64,000 nucleotides of DNA from Selenomonas ruminantium subsp. lactilytica TAM6421 (GTDB lineage Bacteria; Bacillota; Negativicutes; Selenomonadales; Selenomonadaceae), in the NCBI RefSeq assembly GCF_000284095.1, contig NC_017068.1, positions 2,356,001-2,420,000 of the forward strand, given 5' to 3'. The notes under the pieces are model-generated. The model was not told where the DNA came from and ran no database searches. It saw nothing but the letters and a program-made list of their open reading frames with translations. Numbering within the stretch: the stretch's first letter is position 1; each line of letters begins with the position of its first letter. Of the stretch, positions 18,112 to 27,418 are shown in pieces. Made by a program: the position numbers and the translations under genes.

Positions 18112-19107
18112 TTAACGCAATATGCCAATCAACACATCGGAAACCACTTTTCCCCAATCGATATCATCGTCATCATGACGGTGTGGACGTCGTTCCTCAC
18201 GCTGGGGCGGGTACGCATGGCGCTTGGCCCTGAGCATGGCCGCCTCGATATCGCTGTCACTATGGCCGCTGTCATCCCAAGCCTCTTTCAACTCTATATA
18301 GGCCCGTTCCCATTGTTCCCGATCAGAATAGATAAGCCCTTGATAATAATTGGCCCGCCAAATGGGATAGATCTTATTATTGTGGGGCGTAGCTTCGGCC
18401 CGGTCAAAATCTTCCAGGGCCTTTTCATCCATATTCCGTTCATAATAAGCCCTTCCTCGGAGATAATACGCATAAGACAAGGGGCTGTCCGTCACCTTCA
18501 CATCGCTGATCACGCGGTTAATCTCCACAATGGCCTTCCATTGGTCTCCTTGCTGGATCATGGTCGCACAGCGATCGAAAACAGCCTGCAAGGAATACTG
18601 GTTTTCCAGTTCCGTACCAATTTCTTCCTTTTCCCGTCCATTGGCCTGCCTGTATTTTTCCAACAGCTCCTCATTCTGCTTCTTCAGGGCGTCCCGCTCC
18701 TGCTGCAGCTTTTCCAGCTTATTGCGGTTCTCCATCATGGCCTTCAAATCAATTTTATCCGTGTCCACCTCGCAGGTCAAGGTCACCGTGTACTTCCAGA
18801 CGCCGGCAGAAAGTTCCGGCACGGCCTGTTCCCGGAGCACCTTCAACACAGCCCCGGAAATCACCCGCACGTCATCGGCGGTCAGTTCCATATTCTGGGT
18901 GCGGGAATAGCTTTCCACATATACGCCCGCCTTCTCCACCGCCACCCGCATGGCCTCCTGCCTGGCAGCATCCTTGGCAATCTTCGGTGAATCATTCTCG
19001 CCCATCACATAAGCACCGCTGGCGGTAATAGTCTGGGGCACGGCCAGGCACACGCCGGCCGAAAAACAAGAAATCATCAGCGTCAATATCAATACTATCT
19101 TTCGCAT
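18112..19107 (-). CDS. Exported protein with LPP20/FlgT-like N-terminus, coiled coil and TPR
   Basis: A 331-aa exported protein of unknown job. Signal peptide 1-22 (ISCFSAGVCLA). Residues 25-120 resemble the LPP20/FlgT-type domain: ASGAYVMGENDSPKIAKDAA, repeated in many envelope proteins, with a VISGAVLKV segment. A coiled coil spans about 120-155 (KLEKLQQERDALKKQNEELL), then TPR-like helices (SYAYYLRGRAYYERNMDEKA), ending in a His/Asp/Arg-rich tail. It is monocistronic, with a terminator behind it. A structural or scaffolding envelope role is likely, but no partner can be named from the context. Confidence 0.7.
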   Translation of the reverse strand: MRKIVLILTLMISCFSAGVCLAVPQTITASGAYVMGENDSPKIAKDAARQEAMRVAVEKAGVYVESYSRTQNMELTADDVRVISGAVLKVLREQAVPELSAGVWKYTVTLTCEVDTDKIDLKAMMENRNKLEKLQQERDALKKQNEELLEKYRQANGREKEEIGTELENQYSLQAVFDRCATMIQQGDQWKAIVEINRVISDVKVTDSPLSYAYYLRGRAYYERNMDEKALEDFDRAEATPHNNKIYPIWRANYYQGLIYSDREQWERAYIELKEAWDDSGHSDSDIEAAMLRAKRHAYPPQREERRPHRHDDDDIDWGKVVSDVLIGILR

Positions 19108-19212
19108 AACTTCAACACCTTCCCCTGTTATTTTCTATTACTTATATCGAATATTATAGCACTTATCTTAATAGGAATTGTTGACTTTGTCATTAAAATT
19201 TGATTAAAAATA

Positions 19213-19237
19213 CAGCCGCCCAAAACAGGCGGCTGCA
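19213..19237 (-). terminator. Terminator of the SGNH hydrolase gene
   Basis: Stem CAGCCGCC/GGCGGCTG with a 7-base loop, followed on the minus strand by TATTTTTAATC. It lies 12 bases beyond the stop at 19249. Confidence 0.85.
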
Positions 19238-19248
19238 TTCAGTCACAA

Positions 19249-20667
19249 TCAATCATTATAAGTGGGAATCGGTTTTTTCTTTAGCTTATTGGTAAGCCAG
19301 CCAAAATGCATCTGCAGATAGCGGCCAACCTGTTCCCCGATGTATTTCTTGCCATAATAATCCGGATGAAGGCCATCGGTGGTGTAGCTGGTGCGCAGAT
19401 TGCCGAGGCTGTCCGTGAGAGCCGTGGATACATCCACATGATAGGGCTGCTTCATGATCCAGTTGTTGATGTACTGCTGATGTACCTGCCAATCATAGGG
19501 CGGCTGGTCGATATGGGCCCGGTTCACCATATAGGAAGGATTGATGGGCGTAACCGTCAGAAACACCACGATGATGCCATAGGCATCGCATTTTTCCTTG
19601 ATGGCCTGCAGATTCGCCACGGTCTGGGAACCGAAGGTAGCCAGGCGATAATCATTGACACCGCCCATGACCACCAGCACCCGCGGCGAGGCCGGAAGCA
19701 CATCCCGCTCGAAACGTTCCAGCATAGCCTCGGTAGTGTTGCCGCTAAAGCCAAGATTTTTCACAGGTACCTGGCTGTAGGACTCCCAATCGTAGAGCAG
19801 ATAGCCAGGCGATACGGACATAGCACCGCCGCCATGGGTGATGCTGTCCCCCAATGCGGCAATGGGCGGCTTTTCGCTCTCCACCGTGAAATAGCTTTTT
19901 TCCGACCAACCGCTAAGGGGACTGCCATCGCTGTTCAGCGAGCGCACGCGCCAATAGTATTTCCCCGGCTGGGTGTAGCCGCCATCCTCATAAACATCAT
20001 ATTCGCCCCCCTGCAAGGTACGGAGCAACTTATCCCCCTCATCGGTCACCTTATAGATCTGCACCTCATGCTGTTTGGCCCGCCCATAAGGTATCCAGGA
20101 AAAGACCGGATAAAGGGGCATATAGTCCATGCGTTCGAACTGTGTAGTCGGGCGCGGCGCCGTCACATTGAGCCTGCCGCCATCGGTAATGGGCCGGGGC
20201 TTGGTGAAGTGCCAGTTGCCCACCGGCCGGCCATTGTAATCCAAAGGGCATATCTTCCAATAAAAACCATTGGCCTCCGGGCCAAAGCCGCTCAGATCCA
20301 CCGTCAGACCATTGGTGTAGACCTGCTCATAGGTCAGAGCGATATTTTCCGGCGTATCCTCAGCGGATTTCAGGATTACCACCTGATAGCGCACGGCACT
20401 GGGGATTTCCTTCCACATCAGCTGCACATTCTTCAACTTCGTCATAGGCTGACCTTCATTTTTCTGCACACTTGGCGTGCTTTGCTCCGGCTGTACCTTG
20501 GCGGCCTGCGGGACCGTTTTTTCCGTATGTACGGCAGTCTGCCCGAAATTGATCCGCACGCCATCGCTGGCACTTTCTGCTGCCTGCACGCCGCCCATAT
20601 TCAGCGTAAAGCCCAGAGCCAGCGCAATGACGCCGGACAACAGGGCGCTTTTCCTTCTCTTCAACAA
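19249..20667 (-). CDS. Exported SGNH/GDSL hydrolase with Fn3-like repeats
   Basis: A 472-aa exported esterase-type enzyme. Signal peptide to about residue 31 (GFTLNMGGVQA). Two fibronectin/Ig-like units span about 60-260 (VQLMWKEIPSAVRYQVVILK; PVFSWIPYGRAKQHEVQIYK), followed by an SGNH catalytic domain with block I GDSITHGGG (Ser near 275), the block II Gly in NLGFSGNTT, block III GGVNDY and block V DGLHPDYYG carrying the Asp-His pair. Start chosen at TTG 20667 because GGAG lies 8 nt upstream; an upstream TTG at 20703 lacks a ribosome site. It may deacetylate or de-esterify an envelope or dietary polysaccharide. Confidence 0.88.
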   Translation of the reverse strand: MLKRRKSALLSGVIALALGFTLNMGGVQAAESASDGVRINFGQTAVHTEKTVPQAAKVQPEQSTPSVQKNEGQPMTKLKNVQLMWKEIPSAVRYQVVILKSAEDTPENIALTYEQVYTNGLTVDLSGFGPEANGFYWKICPLDYNGRPVGNWHFTKPRPITDGGRLNVTAPRPTTQFERMDYMPLYPVFSWIPYGRAKQHEVQIYKVTDEGDKLLRTLQGGEYDVYEDGGYTQPGKYYWRVRSLNSDGSPLSGWSEKSYFTVESEKPPIAALGDSITHGGGAMSVSPGYLLYDWESYSQVPVKNLGFSGNTTEAMLERFERDVLPASPRVLVVMGGVNDYRLATFGSQTVANLQAIKEKCDAYGIIVVFLTVTPINPSYMVNRAHIDQPPYDWQVHQQYINNWIMKQPYHVDVSTALTDSLGNLRTSYTTDGLHPDYYGKKYIGEQVGRYLQMHFGWLTNKLKKKPIPTYND

Positions 20668-20745
20668 ATATAAAACTCCATTCCTGAGGTTATTTTTAAG
20701 CAACGCCCCTATTATAACGCCATTGTTCAGATTTTGTCCATAGAC

Positions 20746-20785
20746 AAAAATTTCAGGCTGCCAGTTGACGGCAGCCTGAAATTCA
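20746..20785 (-). terminator. Terminator of the gal operon
   Basis: Stem TTTCAGGCTGCC/GGCAGCCTGAAA followed by TTTTTG on the minus strand, four bases after the galR stop. Confidence 0.9.
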
Positions 20786-20788
20786 GCC

Positions 20789-21823
20789 TCACTTATGAAC
20801 TTCCTGTCTGATCCCGGTGGTTTCCCGCACCACCAGGGTATTCTCCAGCACGATCCGCCGGTTCTTGCCGCCGCCGATCTGCTCCAAAAGCAGCTGCGCC
20901 GCGCTTTGCCCCAGCAGGAACATATTCTGGTCCATGGTGGTGATCTTCGGCTCCACTAAACTTGACAAGGAGATATTATCGTAACCAATGATCGAGATGT
21001 TCTGCGGTACAGAAAGCCCCAGCCGCTTGCAGGCGTTGAGCGCCCCCACGGCCATCAGGTCGTTGCAGCAGAATACGGCCGTCGGCTTCAGATAGGGCAG
21101 CTTGAGTGTCAGCGCCTTGAGTGTCAAATCCACCGTTTCCACGCTGTTGCCTTCGCCGATGTTCAACACAAAATCCTCCTGGAAACCGTCCCGCTCTTCC
21201 ATAAAATGACGATATGTTTCCTCTTTTATGTCATAGGAGTCGGAATTGGCGCCCCGGACAAAAAGGATCTTCTGGTGACCAAGCCCTTCCAGATATTCCA
21301 GTGCCTGACGGGAGCCCAGGCTCTCATCATTGCCCACATAGGATACGCCCTTGATGGGATGATAACCATTGATGAACACGATGGGCACCCGCTCCACCAG
21401 TTCTTCATAGAATCGCTCGCTGATGTTCTTCGTATTGGGGCTGATGACGATGATACCCGACACATTGCGGGCCACCAACGCATTGATGCAGTTCATCTCC
21501 TGCACCGGATCATTCTGGGCACAGTTCAGCAGGAAGGAGAAATGCTCCTTGCGCACACTTTCCTCGATGCCATCGATAACCTCGGCAAAGAACATATTGT
21601 ACAGCCCCGGCACCACCACACCGATGGTGGAAGACTTGCGGGTATTGAGCTCCCGGGCCTGCACATTGGGTACATAGTTAAGGCTGCTGATAGCGGCTTT
21701 AACCTTTTCCTTCGTTTCCGTTTTCACCGGATAGTTGCCATTCACCACCCGGGACACGGTGGCCACCGAAACCCCGGCAGCCTTGGCCACATCCACTATC
21801 GTAGCCTGTTTCTTTTCTTCCAT
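20789..21823 (-). CDS. galR: LacI/GalR-family repressor of the gal operon
   Basis: A 344-aa repressor. The LacI HTH is at the N-terminus (ATIVDVAKAAGVSVATVSRVVN), with the hinge at about 50-60 and the periplasmic-binding-protein-like effector domain from about 62 (IGVVVPGLYNMFFAEVI). It is the last gene of galK-galE-galT-galR, 14 bases after galT. Palindromes with the AACGTT core expected for this family occur in front of galK and, in degenerate form, in front of galE, so autorepression lifted by galactose is likely. The ribosome site is weak, consistent with low expression. Confidence 0.88.
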   Translation of the reverse strand: MEEKKQATIVDVAKAAGVSVATVSRVVNGNYPVKTETKEKVKAAISSLNYVPNVQARELNTRKSSTIGVVVPGLYNMFFAEVIDGIEESVRKEHFSFLLNCAQNDPVQEMNCINALVARNVSGIIVISPNTKNISERFYEELVERVPIVFINGYHPIKGVSYVGNDESLGSRQALEYLEGLGHQKILFVRGANSDSYDIKEETYRHFMEERDGFQEDFVLNIGEGNSVETVDLTLKALTLKLPYLKPTAVFCCNDLMAVGALNACKRLGLSVPQNISIIGYDNISLSSLVEPKITTMDQNMFLLGQSAAQLLLEQIGGGKNRRIVLENTLVVRETTGIRQEVHK

Positions 21824-21837
21824 AAAAACCTGCTTTC

Positions 21838-23343
21838 TCAGTCAGCCTGAGAAACAGCTTGCATAAACTTATCGAAGGCAGCCATGCCTGCGGTATCGCG
21901 CTTATAGACACCCGCATGGATCAGTACCGTCTTGAAGACTTCGCCAATCTCTGCCTGCAGAATGCCATCCACCTGCTCCGCCGTCACCGTCGGGTATTTT
22001 TCCCGCAGTTTCTTGTACCAAGCCGCATGGCAGGCAATTTCTTCCATCGCGGCAATATCCGCCGTGCCCTTGACTAGTTCCTGCCCCAAAAGATGCATTT
22101 CCTTCTTCAGGCGGGCAGGCAGTACCGCCAGCCCCATCACTTCAATCAGGCCGATATTCTCCTTCTTGATATGATGGACTTCCGCATGGGGATGGAATAT
22201 CCCCAGAGGATGTTCCTCACTGCAGCGGTTGTTGCGCAGTACCAGATCCAGCTCATAATCATTGCCGCGACGGCGGGCAATGGGGGTGATGGTGTTATGG
22301 GGTTCGCCCTCGGTCTCCGCCAATATGCCCACACTCTCATCGCTGTAGCTCCGCCATTTGTTGAGGATTTTTTCTGCCAGGTCTGCCAGTTCTTCCCGAT
22401 CCTCACCCGTCAGACGGATTGTGGACATGGGCCATTTCACCCGCCCCACCTTGACATGGGGGAAACCTGCCACGCTATAGGCTTTTTCCACCGGCGCTTT
22501 GGCCATGGCAAAGTCATAACGGCCACCCTGATAGTGATCATGGGAAAGGATGGAACCGCCCACAATGGGCAGATCCGCATTGGAACCTAAGAAATAATGC
22601 GGGAAGATGGTCACAAAATCCAGCAGGTTCTCAAAGCTCTTGCGGTTCACCTTCATGGGGATATGCTTGCGGTTCAGCACAATGCAGTGTTCATTGTAGT
22701 AAGTATAAGGGGAATACTGCATAAACCAGCGGTGCGACGCCAGCCGCAGGGGAATCAAACGGTGCGTCTGCCGCGCCGGATGGCCGGCATGACCGGCAAA
22801 TCCTTCGTTTTCCCGGCAAAGCAGGCACTGGGGATAAGAACTGGACTTTATAAGCTTGGCCTTGGCAATATCCCGGGGATCTTTCTCTGGCTTGGAAAGA
22901 TTGATGGTCACATCCAGATCGCCAAATTCCGTAGCCGTTTTCCAGACCAGGTTCTTATCGATGCGATCCTTGCGGATATAATTGGAAGCGATGCTCATCT
23001 TGTAGAAATTGTCCGTCGCCGCTTTGGGGGCACGGGCATAGTCGCTCTGGAACTTCCGCACCACTTCCGAGGGTCGGGGCATCACGCAGTTCATGATGCG
23101 GGTATCAAAGAGATCCCGTTCATTTGCCGTATCTTCGATAAGTCCTTCTGCCACCGCGTAGTCCAGCATCTTACTGAGAACCGGGGCAGCTGTTTCCAGG
23201 GTTTCATCTATTTCTTCCGGTACAAATTCGCTTACATGCAAAACATCGATAAGCAGATTTGCACTGTAGTAATAATCGTCTTCGCTGATAAGGCCGCGCT
23301 GCTTCGCGAAGTTGAGCAGGCGGTTGATTTCTGTGTTGATCAT
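21838..23343 (-). CDS. galT: UDP-glucose--hexose-1-phosphate uridylyltransferase (type 2)
   Basis: Leloir pathway enzyme exchanging UMP between UDP-glucose and galactose-1-phosphate. Its 501 aa and sequence ([47 protein letters not shown]-type end) match the long Firmicute family rather than the HPHPH enzyme of E. coli. It lies in the operon 29 bases after galE, with a modest GAGG ribosome site. Confidence 0.93.
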   Translation of the reverse strand: [501 protein letters not shown]

Positions 23344-23372
23344 AGTAATTTACAGCCTCTGTTATCTCGTAG

Positions 23373-24362
23373 TTACTTCTCGTATCCGTCCGGATGTTTC
23401 TGATGCCAGTTCCAGGCCGTACCGATAACCTGCTTCACATCAGTATAGCGAGGATTCCAGCCCAAAATCTTGCGGGCCTTCTCGCTGGAGGCAATGAGCT
23501 GGGCCGGGTCACCGGCACGGCGAGCCCCCATCTCTACCTTGATATCCTTGCCCGTAGCTTCTTTGGCTGCTTCAATCATTTCTTTTACGGAGAAGCCCTG
23601 GCCATTACCCAGGTTGAAGATATTGCTCTCGCCACCCTTGCGCAGGTATTCCAGCGCCAGCACATGGGCGTCTGCCAAATCGATTACATGGATGTAATCC
23701 CGCAGGCAGGTGCCATCCGGCGTAGCATAGTCATCGCCAAAGATCGTGATATGATCCCGCTTGCCCAAAGGTACCTGCAGGATCAACGGAATCAGATGAG
23801 TTTCCGGATGATGGTCTTCACCGATGGAACCATCATCCAAAGCCCCGGCCGCATTGAAGTAGCGCAGGGATACATAGCGGATGCCATTGGCCCGGTTCAC
23901 CCATTTCATCATCTTTTCCATGGTAAGCTTGCTTTCCCCATAAGTATTGGTTGGGCAAGTCTCATCGTCTTCCATGATGGGAATCTTCTTGGGTTCGCCG
24001 TAAACCGCTGCCGTGGAGGAAAAGACGATCTTGTCCACGTTATGGCGCACCATGGCTTCCAACAGTACCTGCATGCCATATACATTGTTGTTGAAATATT
24101 TCAGGGGCTTTTCCATGCTCTCCCCCACCAGGGAGTTAGCAGCAAAGTGAATCACCGCATCGATATCATTTTCCGTGAAGATCTTGTCGAGAACCGCGGC
24201 CTCCCGGATATCCCCTTCATAGAATTTTGCCTTGGGATTCAAGGCATCACGATGCCCCGTCTGGAGGTTATCCACGATAACCACATCTTCGCCTTTTTCT
24301 ACCAACTGATGTACGGCATGGGAACCGATATAACCGGCGCCACCGCAAACAAGAATCGACAT
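23373..24362 (-). CDS. galE: UDP-glucose 4-epimerase
   Basis: A 329-aa extended short-chain dehydrogenase. NAD-binding GGAGYIGSH is at residues 7-15, and the catalytic Ser/Tyr-Lys are in FSSTAAVYG and the TNTYGESKL motif. It interconverts UDP-galactose and UDP-glucose. ATG with GGAG upstream. The 122-base gap to galK has two AACGTT-like half-palindromes (tagcacgttttcta, tatacgttttcta) that may be internal GalR sites. Confidence 0.95.
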   Translation of the reverse strand: MSILVCGGAGYIGSHAVHQLVEKGEDVVIVDNLQTGHRDALNPKAKFYEGDIREAAVLDKIFTENDIDAVIHFAANSLVGESMEKPLKYFNNNVYGMQVLLEAMVRHNVDKIVFSSTAAVYGEPKKIPIMEDDETCPTNTYGESKLTMEKMMKWVNRANGIRYVSLRYFNAAGALDDGSIGEDHHPETHLIPLILQVPLGKRDHITIFGDDYATPDGTCLRDYIHVIDLADAHVLALEYLRKGGESNIFNLGNGQGFSVKEMIEAAKEATGKDIKVEMGARRAGDPAQLIASSEKARKILGWNPRYTDVKQVIGTAWNWHQKHPDGYEK

Positions 24363-24410
24363 ATGTATGCGCTCCTTTTCATAATATCAAACAGAAATCG
24401 CTTTCTATTG

Positions 24411-24446
24411 TAGCACGTTTTCTACTGAGTTACTATACGTTTTCTA
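24411..24446 (-). promoter_or_regulatory. Two degenerate GalR-like boxes before galE
   Basis: TAGCACGTTTTCTA (24411-24424) and TATACGTTTTCTA (24434-24446) share ACGTTTTCTA with the full operators in front of galK but lack a complete TGTAAA half. Confidence 0.4.
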
Positions 24447-24484
24447 TTGTCATTTTCTATCGTCATTTTTTCCAAAGGAAAGAC

Positions 24485-25663
24485 TTATTTGATCCGATGC
24501 GTGCCATCGGCGATATTGGCCACATAGAAACTCGGTGCATAACCGATCTTTTCCGTATAGGCCTTGCCTACCTTTTCCTTGAAGCTCTCAATGGCCTCAT
24601 TCTTCACCAGGCTCACCGTGCAGCCGCCAAAGCCGGCCCCCGTCATGCGGGAACCGATGACGCCCTCCACCTGCCAGGCCAGTTCAGCCAGGGTGTCCAG
24701 CTCTTTGCCGGTCACATCGTAATCATCCCGCAGGGAATAATGGGATTCATTCATCAGCTTGCCGAATTTTTCTACGTCATTCTGCTCCAAAGCCTCAACA
24801 GCTTCCAGCGTACGGTTGTTCTCCAGCACGGCATGACGGGCACGCTGACGTTCCAGCGGTTCGGAGATGGCGCCTGCCAGCTGATTGAATTCTTCATTGG
24901 AAAGCTCGCCCAAAGCATTCAGTTCCGGTTTTACTTCCTTCAGTTCATTCAGGGCATGTTCACACTGAGCACGGCGCACATTGTAAGCACTGGAAGCCAG
25001 GCTATGGGGTTTGTTGGTGTTGGTGATCACAATGCTGGCACCTTCCAGCGCAATCTTGCTGTAACGGTATTCCAGCGTGTTGCAGTCCAGCAGGATGGCG
25101 CAATCCTTTTTACCCATGCCCACGGCGAACTGATCCATGATACCGCAGTTGACGCCCACAAAGGTATTTTCCGCTTTCTGGGAAAGCTTCACCATTTCCA
25201 CCATATCCAGGCCGAAATCAAAGGCATCATTGAGAATCAGTGCCGTCAGCACTTCGATGGACGCCGAGGAAGAGAGGCCGGAGCCATTGGGCAGCGTGCC
25301 GTAGACCAGGATATCAAAACCATGGGACGCTTTATGACCGGCATCCTCAAAGACTTTGACTACGCCCATGGGATAGTTAGCCCAATCCTTAGCCTTATCA
25401 TAGCTAAGTCCTGACATGTCAAATTCGATCACGCCCTTATCGGCCAGGTTCATGGAATAGATCCGCGTCTTGCTGTCCTGACGATCAGCCACCAAAGCAT
25501 AAGTTCCCAGCGAAATCGCACAGGGGAATACATGACCGCCGTTATAATCCGTATGCTCACCGATCAGATTCACCCGCCCCGGGGAAAAATATGCTCTCGT
25601 CTCCTGTTCACCAAACTTAGCGGCAAACTCACTCTGCATCTTCGTTAAGATTTCCTGTTCCAT
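24485..25663 (-). CDS. galK: Galactokinase
   Basis: A 392-aa GHMP kinase phosphorylating galactose at C1. Signature GRVNLIGEHTDYNGG is near the N-terminus, the ATP loop is GTLPNGSGLSSSASIEV, and the C-terminal motif is GSRMTGAGFGGC. The ATG at 25663 follows GGAGGCAG; an in-frame start about 100 bases upstream would begin in the promoter/operator region and is rejected. First gene of the gal operon. Confidence 0.95.
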   Translation of the reverse strand: MEQEILTKMQSEFAAKFGEQETRAYFSPGRVNLIGEHTDYNGGHVFPCAISLGTYALVADRQDSKTRIYSMNLADKGVIEFDMSGLSYDKAKDWANYPMGVVKVFEDAGHKASHGFDILVYGTLPNGSGLSSSASIEVLTALILNDAFDFGLDMVEMVKLSQKAENTFVGVNCGIMDQFAVGMGKKDCAILLDCNTLEYRYSKIALEGASIVITNTNKPHSLASSAYNVRRAQCEHALNELKEVKPELNALGELSNEEFNQLAGAISEPLERQRARHAVLENNRTLEAVEALEQNDVEKFGKLMNESHYSLRDDYDVTGKELDTLAELAWQVEGVIGSRMTGAGFGGCTVSLVKNEAIESFKEKVGKAYTEKIGYAPSFYVANIADGTHRIK

Positions 25664-25700
25664 ACTGCTGCCTCCTGATAATATCTCACTGAATTGATTT

Positions 25701-25715
25701 TGTAAACGTTTTCCA
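25701..25715 (-). promoter_or_regulatory. GalR-type operator O2
   Basis: TGTAAACGTTTTCCA, a LacI/GalR-type palindrome centred on AACGTT, between the galK promoter and start codon. Confidence 0.7.
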
Positions 25716-25791
25716 TATTCTGCAAAAAAAATGTTGGCCAACCAGTGGCTTATGCCCCTCGTTCTCGCCACACTTTCTCTTGTTGTCTCTT

Positions 25792-25820
25792 AGTTTACTC
25801 TTGTATTAGCTAATTGTCAA
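25792..25820 (-). promoter_or_regulatory. Promoter of the gal operon
   Basis: Minus strand TTGACA (25820-25815), 17-bp spacer, TAAACT (25797-25792), placed between two GalR-type operators. Confidence 0.72.
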
Positions 25821-25828
25821 CAGTTTTT

Positions 25829-25843
25829 TGTAAACGTTTTCTA
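25829..25843 (-). promoter_or_regulatory. GalR-type operator O1
   Basis: TGTAAACGTTTTCTA, nine bases upstream of the -35 element. Together with O2 it brackets the promoter, which suggests repression by looping or by blocking both sides. Confidence 0.72.
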
Positions 25844-25858
25844 AAAACATTTTTCCCA

Positions 25859-25926
25859 TTGTCTTGCAACAGCTGTCAAGACAATGTATAATGCACATGA
25901 AGTTATTTATTGTCATGTCAGATGAC
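25859..25926 (+). promoter_or_regulatory. Promoter with inverted-repeat operators of the MFS gene
   Basis: TTGTCTTG (25859-25866) and CAAGACAA (25877-25884) form an exact 8-bp inverted repeat around the likely -35 TTGCAA (25865-25870), 16 bases from a TATAAT -10 (25887-25892). A second palindrome, TGTCAT-GTCAG-ATGACA (25911-25926), follows near the leader. The TGTCTTGACA-like half-site resembles NiaR niacin-repressor targets; this is inference. Confidence 0.6.
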
Positions 25927-25952
25927 ATAATTTATAAGAAAGAGGTCTTATT

Positions 25953-27299
25953 ATGATTCTGCAACGTCTGGAATCCCTGCCTGTGGGGAAATTCCACTAT
26001 AAGCTATTATTGCTGACAGGTCTGGGCTGGCTCTTTGACTCCATGGACACCGGCCTGATTGCCTTCGTCCTGCCGGTACTGGCCAAGGAATGGGCCCTGA
26101 CTCCTGCCCAGGTGGGCTGGATTGGTTCCATCGGCCTGATTGGCATGGCCTTGGGTGCGGTACTTGCCGGCACTCTGGCTGACCGCATTGGCCGTAAAAA
26201 AGTATTTTCTTTGACCGTGCTACTCTACAGCCTGTCCACAGGCATGTGCGCCCTGTCCTGGAGCTATGAATCCTTACTGTTCTTCCGCTTCCTCGTAGGC
26301 TTCGGCCTGGGCGGTGAGCTGCCCGTAGCTGCCACCCTCATGAGTGAATACGCTCCCGCCCATCTGCGGGGCCGTTTCATCGTGCTGCTGGAAAGCTTCT
26401 GGGGTGTAGGCTGGCTCGTGGCCGCCTGCATCTCCTACCTGCTGATTCCCGCCTTCGGCTGGCAGATTGCCTTCGTCATCGGTACCCTGCCCGCTCTCTA
26501 CGTTTTCCTGATCCGCCTGCACATGCCGGAATCCATCCGCTACCTGCTGGCTAAAAAACGCATTGAAGATGCCAAGAATGTCATCCTGCAGTTGGAAGCA
26601 AAACTGGGCGTCAAAAGCGAAGCCTTCCCGGATAGAATTGACCTGTCAGATCTGACCAGTCAAAAACAGGAAGCCCAGCCAAAATTCACGGCTCTCTGGA
26701 CCAAGCCCTTCCGCACCCGCACGGCTATGCTCTGGCTGGCCTGGTTCGGCATTGTCTTCAGCTACTATGGCATCTTCATGTGGCTGCCCTCCATTGTTTA
26801 TTCCCAGGGCTTTGCCGTGGTCAAGACCTTCGAATACGTGCTGATCATGACCTTGGCCCAGTTGCCCGGCTACTACGCCGCCGCCTGGCTTGTTGACGTC
26901 ATCGGCCGCAAATACACCCTGTCCCTGTTCCTGCTGCTGTCCGGCGTCTGCGCCTTCTTTTTCGGCAACGCCGCCACGGCCACGACACTGCTGGCTTGGG
27001 GTTCTGCCATGAGCTTCTTCAACCTGGGTGCCTGGGGCGTCATCTACACCTACACCCCGGAACAGTACCCCACCACCATCCGTGCTCTGGGCAGCGGCTG
27101 GGCCGCCGGCTTCGGCCGCATCGGCGGCATGCTGGCCCCCATGCTGGTAGGCGTGATGCTGGGCAATGCCTTCGGCATGAACACCATCTTCCTGATGTTC
27201 GCCTCGGTATTCGTAATTATTTCTGCCGTGGTAATCCTCCTGGGCAAAGAAAGCAAGCAGAAAACCCTTGAGGAACTGGAAGCAGTCATGGAAAGCTAA
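25953..27299 (+). CDS. MFS transporter, NiaP-like
   Basis: A 448-aa twelve-helix inner-membrane carrier of the sugar/AAHS superfamily branch: GLLFDS-type start (GLGWLFDSMDTGLIAFVLP), the loop 2-3 motif GTLADRIGRKKVF and PESIRYLLAKKR after helix 6. It resembles the niacin carrier NiaP more than sugar porters, and the palindromic operator would fit niacin-responsive control, but substrate is unproven. A 26-base palindrome (26638-26663) lies within the codons of the central cytoplasmic loop (IDLSDLTSQ). The terminator downstream is split by an IS element. Confidence 0.82.
   Translation: MILQRLESLPVGKFHYKLLLLTGLGWLFDSMDTGLIAFVLPVLAKEWALTPAQVGWIGSIGLIGMALGAVLAGTLADRIGRKKVFSLTVLLYSLSTGMCALSWSYESLLFFRFLVGFGLGGELPVAATLMSEYAPAHLRGRFIVLLESFWGVGWLVAACISYLLIPAFGWQIAFVIGTLPALYVFLIRLHMPESIRYLLAKKRIEDAKNVILQLEAKLGVKSEAFPDRIDLSDLTSQKQEAQPKFTALWTKPFRTRTAMLWLAWFGIVFSYYGIFMWLPSIVYSQGFAVVKTFEYVLIMTLAQLPGYYAAAWLVDVIGRKYTLSLFLLLSGVCAFFFGNAATATTLLAWGSAMSFFNLGAWGVIYTYTPEQYPTTIRALGSGWAAGFGRIGGMLAPMLVGVMLGNAFGMNTIFLMFASVFVIISAVVILLGKESKQKTLEELEAVMES
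26638..26663. repeat. TTGACC-type palindrome inside a coding sequence
   Basis: Begins TTGACCTGTCAGA and ends TCTGACCAGTCAA. It matches the core of the 4139-4190 palindrome at all but two positions, yet here it encodes part of the central loop of the MFS protein. Confidence 0.7.
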
Positions 27300-27418
27300 C
27301 AAATTAACCATCCCTAATAACAAAAGAAGCCCACTGACTTGGTGTGCTCCCCGTCAAGTGGACAGGTAAAAAAATAAAAATATTCATTGCTGCTCGCAAC
27401 TAATGCGAGCAGCTTTTT

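Noticed and set aside
19306-20673. Plus-strand open frame of about 455 codons
   Set aside because: Antisense to the SGNH hydrolase, which has a signal peptide, motifs and terminator. The antisense frame shows none of these.
27322-27342. AAAAGAAGCCCACT as the outer end of the IS inverted repeats
   Set aside because: It pairs exactly with AGTGGGCTTCTTTT beyond the other IS end as a terminator, and the better IS ends are the GCTCCC-GACAG repeats just inside. A comparison with another IS copy would settle it.
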